NCBI GenBank assembly: GCA_039024315.1
Contig: JBCCQN010000277.1
Location: forward strand, 1 to 9,289
Length of the DNA: 9,289 nt
Direction: 5' to 3'
Origin: JBCAWW01 sp039024315
GTDB lineage: Bacteria > Bacteroidota > Bacteroidia > J057
The notes beneath the pieces are model-generated. The model saw only the letters and a program-made list of their open reading frames with translations. It was not told the origin of the DNA and made no database searches. This document shows positions 4,285-9,289 of the stretch, piece after piece. Position 1 is the first letter of the stretch. Each line of letters begins with the position of its first letter. The position numbers and the translations under genes were made by a program.

Positions 4285-7115
4285 TAGTTTTCTCGGTACA
4301 CGCTGGGCGGCATTTCAAATTGTTGCGAAAAGGCACGACTAAAATAGGCAGGATCACTGAAACCCGTTTGATAAGCCACCTCAGAAACACTCTCTTCTCC
4401 TGCCTTGAGGAGTTTAGCGGCCTCTTCTAAACGAACTTTCCGGATAAACACACTGGCCGACTGATTGGTCAAGGCCTTGAGCTTACGGTAGAGTTGGGTG
4501 TAGCTCAAATTCAATTTCTCGGCGAGGAAGTCCGCACTCAGTTCGGGATTGAGCAAATTAGCCAAAATGATATTTTGGAGTTGCTCGATAAAGATTTGTT
4601 CTCGACTAGGGGGAGCTTGGCTCTCAGCTGCGGCTTCTTGGCCCGCAAAGCGCTTGCGCATGGATTCCCGAAGTTCGATTAGCTTTTGGATTCTGATCTC
4701 CAACTCCTCTCTCCGAAAGGGTTTGGTCAAATAAGCATCCGCCCCATTGGTGAGGCCGGCGAGGCGATCTTTTTCCTCCGCCCTAGCGGTGAGGAGGATG
4801 ATGGGGATATGGCTGGTCCGTTCATCTTGCTTCAGACTTTCGGTCATCATCAAACCATCCTTGTTCGGCATACTCACATCGCTTACGATCAAATCTGGTA
4901 TCATCTCCAAGGCAAGCTTCTCTCCTTCGGCCCCATCGCGGGCCACCGCAAGACGATAATCCGATTCGAGAATCGACCTTAGGTATTTGACGATAGCGGG
5001 ATTGTCCTCTACGATTAGGACCAAATTTTGCCCAAAATTGGGCGCGACTGAGCGTTCCGCGGAGCGGCTCTCCTCTAGCACCGGCAACGCAATCTCCGGA
5101 GAGCTCTCTGCCTTTTGTTGATCCTTATAAAGCTGCTTGATCGGCAGACGTACAAAAAAACTGGTCCCTTTATCCACAGTACTCTCTACCCAAACTTCGC
5201 CGCCCAAGACTTCCGTCAGCGCTTTGACCAAAGACAAACCGATACCGGTTCCCGCCGATTTTTCTTGATTGGTGCTCGATTGAAAATAGCGGTCAAACAG
5301 ATGTTTAATTTCCTTTTTAGGAATTCCAAAGCCCGTATCTGCCACCTCCATGAGGACTTGTTCTTCCATTTGAGGCCCGTCTTCTTTTCTCAGGCCTAGC
5401 CGAACGCTTCCCCCTTTTGGGGTAAACTTGAAGGCATTGCTCAGCAGGTTGCCTAGTATGCTTTGCAAAATCCGCGGGTCCAAATCCATGGGAAGCGTCT
5501 CAAAATCGGCCTCCACAGCAAAGGTTTTTTCCTGCAATTGAGCCAAGGTCTGAAAGGCTTCGGCAATTTGATTTATTTCTTCAATTAAATCTCCATATTG
5601 CCAATTTGCCTCATATGAGTGGGAATCTAACTTGCTGAGGTCCAAAATCTGATTGACGAGTTCATTGAGGTTTTTGCCCTCTTGCTCCAATAAAGTTAGT
5701 TCTTGTTCTACCTGCTTGGCTGGCAGTTTTTGCCAATCCTTGCGGAGACGATTGGCTACTCCGATCAATATGGTCAAAGGGGTCCGAAACTCATGCGAGA
5801 TATTGTCAAAGAAGCGAGATTTCATTTCGTTGAGCTTGCTTAAGTTTTCATTTTTAGCTTTTTCATTGAGTCGCTGGGCCTGTAAGTAGGATTGGCGAAA
5901 ACCTAAGCCCCAAGAAAAGTTGAGGGTTTGAATCACAAACAACAATTCTACTGCTGGCAAACTCGCATGAAAGAGCCCAAATGAATCCAAAGTCAAACCT
6001 AAATAGCCCGCAGCAATGATGCAGAGGGTGCCCCAGAAAAAGATCCGCCACATACCTTTGGAGTATTTGGCATGGACTAAACTGACAACTAGCAAGAAGC
6101 TAACCTCTAAAAACAATACCAGACGGTTGAGTTTTTCTAGAAAATCAAAGTTGAAGGTTAGCTGCAATATAACCAGCTCGAGGGCGATCAATATCAAGGC
6201 TCCAATGATGATATAGCGCCCTATTCGATCCCAAAGGGGCATCAATTTTTTGGTGTTGAGAAAACTGCGTGCAAATTGGAAGTAGCCTATGCCCAATAAA
6301 TTAGAGGCAAAAACCCAAACGGTAGAATTAGTCTTAGGATGCTCTTGCAAAAAGATCTCCATTAGCATGCCCGAAACGCTCAAAAAGTAAAAGGAGGTTG
6401 CAGCGAGGAAAAGCGCATAATAGAGGTAAGCGTTACCATTTTTGGAGAAATAATTGAGTAGGGAGCTGATGCACATAAACCACATAATGGCGTGGAAGAT
6501 GGCCTGTAAGATATTACGTAGGTTGGGCGCCTGATCTAGCCAATAGTCATAACTCATCAGTTGCACCGCAAATACGGGTCGGCGCTGCTCAATGGGTTCA
6601 ATTCTGATATAAACTTCCTGCGTTTCTCCCGCAGCTAAATTGAGCTCTACTTGATTTTGAGGATAGACCTTGGCAATTCCATCTTTTTGGGAAAGGGGCA
6701 GATACTTGCCGGTATGCAAAACCGAAGTGGGTCCTAGCTCTGATAGGATGTGTACCTCGACAAAGCTATTACGACGAGTCCCTTTGTTCCAATCTGGGGA
6801 CAGCACCCAGCGAATAGGCTTCCCTTCTGGATTAGTGATCAACAACCTTCCCCAATACACATCTGCTTTAGAGAGATTTTGTTCTGGATCAAAGACTTGA
6901 AAAGCACTTATTTGCTTCTGCACCTGCCCCAAATCCATCTTAGCACTTGTATCCCGAAAGATTTGAAGTTCAGAAGAGACAATGATCGGATCATTACTTT
7001 GCCTCAGCTCAATGGGAGCATTTTGAGCTATCAGCAAAAAGGGAAGCAACACCAATCCTAATAGAAGAGAAAAGTATTTGGAAGCAGGCCTTAACATGGG
7101 CCAAAAACTACACAT
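4284..7115 (-). CDS. Hybrid two-component regulator: 7TMR-DISM sensor, histidine kinase, receiver, AraC output
   Basis: One-protein signalling chain in the inner membrane. The open frame begins at a TTG at 7127; I take the ATG at 7115 (943 residues), with ATG 7097 as an alternative that leaves an ideal signal peptide. Residue numbers count from 7127. Domains: signal peptide to about 35; extracytoplasmic 7TMR-DISMED2-like domain about 45-195; seven membrane spans between about 205 and 408 (7TMR-DISM_7TM); linker helix 411-440; HisKA with SHEFRTP, phospho-acceptor H445; HATPase with N-box NLLSNAFKF (560-568), DTGFGIP (597-603) and GTGIGLSL (626-633); receiver about 701-815 with E706/D707, phospho-acceptor D750, T780 and K802; AraC helix-turn-helix about 845-945. 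All key residues are present, so it should be active. The linker at about 685-697 is encoded in part by a dispersed repeat. The stimulus is unknown. Its closeness to the desaturase operon and to four direct repeats points to control of that operon. Confidence 0.93.
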   Translation of the reverse strand: MCSFWPMLRPASKYFSLLLGLVLLPFLLIAQNAPIELRQSNDPIIVSSELQIFRDTSAKMDLGQVQKQISAFQVFDPEQNLSKADVYWGRLLITNPEGKPIRWVLSPDWNKGTRRNSFVEVHILSELGPTSVLHTGKYLPLSQKDGIAKVYPQNQVELNLAAGETQEVYIRIEPIEQRRPVFAVQLMSYDYWLDQAPNLRNILQAIFHAIMWFMCISSLLNYFSKNGNAYLYYALFLAATSFYFLSVSGMLMEIFLQEHPKTNSTVWVFASNLLGIGYFQFARSFLNTKKLMPLWDRIGRYIIIGALILIALELVILQLTFNFDFLEKLNRLVLFLEVSFLLVVSLVHAKYSKGMWRIFFWGTLCIIAAGYLGLTLDSFGLFHASLPAVELLFVIQTLNFSWGLGFRQSYLQAQRLNEKAKNENLSKLNEMKSRFFDNISHEFRTPLTILIGVANRLRKDWQKLPAKQVEQELTLLEQEGKNLNELVNQILDLSKLDSHSYEANWQYGDLIEEINQIAEAFQTLAQLQEKTFAVEADFETLPMDLDPRILQSILGNLLSNAFKFTPKGGSVRLGLRKEDGPQMEEQVLMEVADTGFGIPKKEIKHLFDRYFQSSTNQEKSAGTGIGLSLVKALTEVLGGEVWVESTVDKGTSFFVRLPIKQLYKDQQKAESSPEIALPVLEESRSAERSVAPNFGQNLVLIVEDNPAIVKYLRSILESDYRLAVARDGAEGEKLALEMIPDLIVSDVSMPNKDGLMMTESLKQDERTSHIPIILLTARAEEKDRLAGLTNGADAYLTKPFRREELEIRIQKLIELRESMRKRFAGQEAAAESQAPPSREQIFIEQLQNIILANLLNPELSADFLAEKLNLSYTQLYRKLKALTNQSASVFIRKVRLEEAAKLLKAGEESVSEVAYQTGFSDPAYFSRAFSQQFEMPPSVYREN
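5047..5067. repeat. Second copy of the GC-rich repeat, inside the hybrid kinase gene
   Basis: The plus strand here (core GAGCGTTCCGCGGAGCGG) matches 20 of 21 bases of the minus strand at 1439-1459, part of the intergenic palindrome. It is translated on the minus strand as part of ESRSAERSV, in the unstructured linker between the ATPase and receiver domains. The line is conspicuously GC-rich (about 67% over 5041-5100 by hand count). In-frame insertion of a dispersed repeat into a tolerant linker is the simplest reading. Confidence 0.6.
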
Positions 7116-7156
7116 TTTGCCAAACAATTGCTCAAAAAGAACTTAATTCGTTCTCC

Positions 7157-7345
7157 ATGCAAGCAAGGCCACCCAAAAGCTATCTTCTGTTTTTATGCCT
7201 CATTTTGGGGCTGAGCATACTTGTGCGTTGGGATGGGCCTAACGATCAGGCGGGTGGTATCCACTTTTGGTTGACAGCTCAGACTTTGCAGACTTTTGAA
7301 ATTTGGCATCAAGGTCGCGTCATTTTGGTATTCTGGATATTTTGA
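7157..7345 (+). pseudogene. Probable 5' remnant of a membrane-protein gene
   Basis: A 62-codon plus-strand frame starting 41 bp from the hybrid-regulator start and pointing away from it. The first 50 or so residues look like genuine protein: a basic start (MQARPPKSY), a strongly hydrophobic span (LLFLCLILGLSILV), then RWDGPNDQAGGIHFWLTAQ and TFEIWHQ. That resembles the first membrane span and first outside loop of polytopic GT-C-like proteins of Bacteroidota (recollection, not a search). From about 7309 it overlaps antisense the end of the glycosyltransferase gene and then stops at 7345, so the rest is missing. GC content of 7157-7308 is like the host genes rather than the AT-rich segment that follows. 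It could instead be a chance frame or an intact small membrane protein. Confidence 0.4.
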
Positions 7346-8889
7346 ATGATATATTCTAAACTCTGGCAACGGGATGACACGAGATCAGACCTTACATAAT
7401 CACCTGCATAGATTTTGATTTTGTATTCACTATATATGTATTGTTCTATATATTCATTTATGGGTTCATAATAGTATCGAAATCGAGGATCACTATCAAA
7501 GTTTGCTTCTAATGTCCAAAGACCATGTGTATGGATAAAGCTTGGTTTAACCTCCTCAAAGACATAGTCTAAGAATGCGGGATGATTTACAACAAATGTC
7601 TCAGCAATTGTTTTGTCACAGAGACCTGCCATATCAAAAACCCTTAGTTTAGAATAGAGGAGTGTTCCACCTAAATCCGGTAACATTATTGAGGCATCTT
7701 GCAATTCAAGAACCTCAAGGTATTGATTAAAAGTATGCCCATATCTCTCTGCAACAAAAGCAAGAGGAACGATCGGCTCCCTAATCCGTTTATCAGTAAT
7801 TATTCCCCCCATTAAGCCCGAAGCGATTATCAAGCAAATACTAATTGTTACCATTGTCTTATGAGCATTCAATGAGGGCAAATAAGCCATTAGGGATTCC
7901 CATTCTAAGCTCAATAGCCAGACATAAAATAATGGGTAATAGGGACTAGCATATCGATACCAATCTAACCAATCATAGGGCAAAAGTAGAAAAACCCCAA
8001 TAGAGGAAAACATTATTAATGTCCACTTCAGTTGACTTTCCCTTATTCCAGAATGAACTATCTGCCTTATCTGTAATAATAGTCCAGCAAAAAAAATAAA
8101 AATACCAAAAGGGCCCCCGATACTTCTATTAAGATCATAAAGTTTTTTTAAAGAAAAGATATCTGCGAAATCAATACCTCCTTTAGCATAAAAGGGTAAT
8201 GGGAGCTCCTGTGCAAAGTAATCTATTCTAAAAACTTGATAAGTGCCAAGAACCAATGATAAGCAAGCAACATATTGAAGTATTTTGACCTTTTTTTGTT
8301 TTGAGATGATTAGACAAAGCAGGCCAGCAACCCCAAAAGCGATCCCATCAGGCCTAGTGAGCCCTATTAATCCCGCCAAAAATCCAAGAAATAGAGCTTT
8401 CAACTTGGTTTCATCGGGCGTTTTTTGTGATATGAGCAGGTATGCGAAGCATATAATGAGAAAACAGTAAAGTGGATTTTCGAGCCCTCCTACTGACCAC
8501 ATAACAAACGGAGAGTTGATTGATAAAAGAGATAAACACAATAAAACCTTAGTGGTACTAAATTTAAAAACCTCAAAAGCCAATCTTTTGATCATGAAAA
8601 AGACTCCCAAAACAAACGATATACTTAATAACTTTGGAGTCGCATATAGGCTAAAAAATCCCCCTTTGAAGAAAAGGGCCATCAAAGCCACCCATAAGAA
8701 ATTAGAATATCCTTCTACAGGAGGAATCTGAGGTTGAGCAACTAGACCAAATCCTTGAGCCAAGTTTCGTGCATACGCAAAAGAAATTCCAGCATCATCG
8801 ACTAACCAATTTGAAAATAAGGAGGCATGACAAAAATACAGTAGAAAGGGCAGCCAAAGGAATAAACTCTTAAATTTGGATTTATGCAT
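7309..8889 (-). CDS. GT-C-like polytopic membrane glycosyltransferase
   Basis: 526 residues, with about nine or ten hydrophobic spans up to about residue 362, then a soluble C-terminal domain. The N-terminal part has a first membrane span, then an acidic pair D31-D32 in the first outside loop, followed by ISFAYARNLAQGFGLV and VEGYSNFLWVALMAL. This is the signature of GT-C enzymes related to arabinofuranosyl/mannosyl transferases, which use polyprenyl-phosphate sugars; the acidic residue is the usual catalytic or metal-binding position. GLTRPDG (176-182), YRYASPYYPLFY (311-322) and a C-terminal LPDLGGTLLYS...VFDMAGLCD stretch (403-425) fit the same group. Sugar and acceptor cannot be named; surface polysaccharide or glycoprotein work is likely. 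Composition is strikingly AT-rich (hand counts of 28-35% GC in four 60-base lines) compared with 42-53% in neighbouring genes, suggesting transfer. The ATG at 8889 is the first in frame. Confidence 0.82.
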   Translation of the reverse strand: MHKSKFKSLFLWLPFLLYFCHASLFSNWLVDDAGISFAYARNLAQGFGLVAQPQIPPVEGYSNFLWVALMALFFKGGFFSLYATPKLLSISFVLGVFFMIKRLAFEVFKFSTTKVLLCLSLLSINSPFVMWSVGGLENPLYCFLIICFAYLLISQKTPDETKLKALFLGFLAGLIGLTRPDGIAFGVAGLLCLIISKQKKVKILQYVACLSLVLGTYQVFRIDYFAQELPLPFYAKGGIDFADIFSLKKLYDLNRSIGGPFGIFIFFAGLLLQIRQIVHSGIRESQLKWTLIMFSSIGVFLLLPYDWLDWYRYASPYYPLFYVWLLSLEWESLMAYLPSLNAHKTMVTISICLIIASGLMGGIITDKRIREPIVPLAFVAERYGHTFNQYLEVLELQDASIMLPDLGGTLLYSKLRVFDMAGLCDKTIAETFVVNHPAFLDYVFEEVKPSFIHTHGLWTLEANFDSDPRFRYYYEPINEYIEQYIYSEYKIKIYAGDYVRSDLVSSRCQSLEYIIQNIQNTKMTRP

Positions 8890-8947
8890 AAAATATCTAC
8901 TCAGAGCTCAATAAAATTAAAAATAAGTTTACTAAGTTACTATATAA

Positions 8948-9289
8948 CTGATGTTACGCATGTAAAGTCGTAAATTCTATATTATGGACAAACAGCGGCT
9001 TTTAGATTTATATATCGATTTTTTATTGAGTAGCACCCGTCAAGCGAGTTCGACGATGATGTCAGCGGTCTTAGATTCGGAGGTGAGCCATGACCAGATT
9101 ACCCGAATGTTGGCTGATCCGACAGATGAGCTATTTGGTCAGAAGTCTTACTGGAAACGGATCAAGTCTTTAGTACGGGAAGTTGAGGATCAAGCAGGCT
9201 GTATGCTCTTGGATGACTTGATAGAAGAAAAGCCTCATACCAAAGAGAGTTCTTTAGTTTGTTATCATCACAGCCATCTTCAAGGCCGC
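8948..9289 (+). mobile_element. Insertion sequence, left part (cut by window edge)
   Basis: The transposase gene starting at 8984 defines the element. Its left end is not proven. CTGATGTTACGCATG, from 8948, is a candidate terminal inverted repeat because it starts with CTGA, as several IS4-group ends do, and because AT-rich DNA gives way here to more balanced DNA. The right end, and so the matching repeat and any target duplication, is outside the window. Confidence 0.4.
8984..9289 (+). CDS. DDE transposase, N-terminal 102 codons (cut by window edge)
   Basis: The frame is open from ATG 8984 to the last base; an in-frame TAA at 8963-8965 rules out a longer upstream start. Residues 1-70 form a helical N-terminal region with a DNA-binding look (MDKQRLLDLYIDFLLSSTRQ ... 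SHDQITRMLADP). The stretch CMLLDDLIEEKPHTKESS followed by CYHHSHLQGR is characteristic of IS4/IS701-like DDE transposases, where the LLDD aspartate (D77 or D78) is the first catalytic acid, at the end of a beta-strand. The remaining D and E residues lie past the window edge, so whether it is intact is unknown. It runs opposite to the adjacent glycosyltransferase gene, whose start is 94 bp away. Confidence 0.85.
   Translation, partial: MDKQRLLDLYIDFLLSSTRQASSTMMSAVLDSEVSHDQITRMLADPTDELFGQKSYWKRIKSLVREVEDQAGCMLLDDLIEEKPHTKESSLVCYHHSHLQGR

Noticed and set aside
4686..4982. Plus-strand open frame of 98 codons
   Set aside because: It is antisense to the receiver and AraC-linker part of the hybrid regulator, whose domains are unmistakable, and it has no protein-like motif.
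5863..6051. Minus-strand frame of 62 codons
   Set aside because: It overlaps the membrane-spanning part of the hybrid regulator in another frame and has no independent support.
6750..7061. Plus-strand open frame of 103 codons
   Set aside because: It is antisense to the signal peptide and sensor domain of the hybrid regulator and shows no family features.

Overview
The window looks like chromosomal DNA of a member of the Bacteroidota, perhaps the Saprospiraceae (inference). The evidence is a TonB-dependent receptor of the carboxypeptidase-regulatory-domain type, a one-protein hybrid two-component regulator with a 7TMR-DISM sensor and an AraC output domain, a lack of clear Shine-Dalgarno sites, A-rich leaders, and one good TAnnTTTG-type -7 box. 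No genus can be fixed from this sequence alone.

Layout: positions 1-8889 are almost entirely minus-strand genes. From right to left they are a GT-C-like membrane glycosyltransferase (7309-8889), a hybrid histidine kinase/response regulator/AraC protein (4284-7115), a four-gene run (3216-4130 beta-barrel-like envelope protein, 2640-3179 small membrane protein, 1486-2601 fatty acid desaturase, 864-1409 second small membrane protein), and the N-terminal third or so of a TonB-dependent receptor (1-770, cut by the window edge). A plus-strand DDE transposase begins at 8984 and runs off the right edge. A short plus-strand ORF at 7157-7345 looks like the 5' stub of a broken membrane-protein gene.

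The most interesting part is the hybrid regulator and the desaturase operon downstream of it. The gap between them (4131-4283) carries four imperfect direct repeats of about 16 bp with start-to-start spacing 21, 28 and 21 bp. They overlap the regulator's stop codon and lie just upstream of the operon. This is the arrangement expected for binding sites of an AraC-type dimer. I infer a circuit in which the 7TM sensor controls a membrane-lipid desaturation operon. Two small proteins in that operon are divergent paralogues, and they share with the beta-barrel-like protein a short beta-rich N-terminal module.

Two further observations stand out. A GC-rich palindrome (1438-1480) between the desaturase and the next gene shares about 20 bp, with one mismatch, with a stretch inside the regulator gene, where it encodes part of the linker between the kinase and receiver domains; this suggests a dispersed repeat that can insert in frame. 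The glycosyltransferase gene is much more AT-rich than its neighbours and lies between the broken ORF and the transposase, which suggests a recently acquired or rearranged segment. I saw no RNA genes or CRISPR array.
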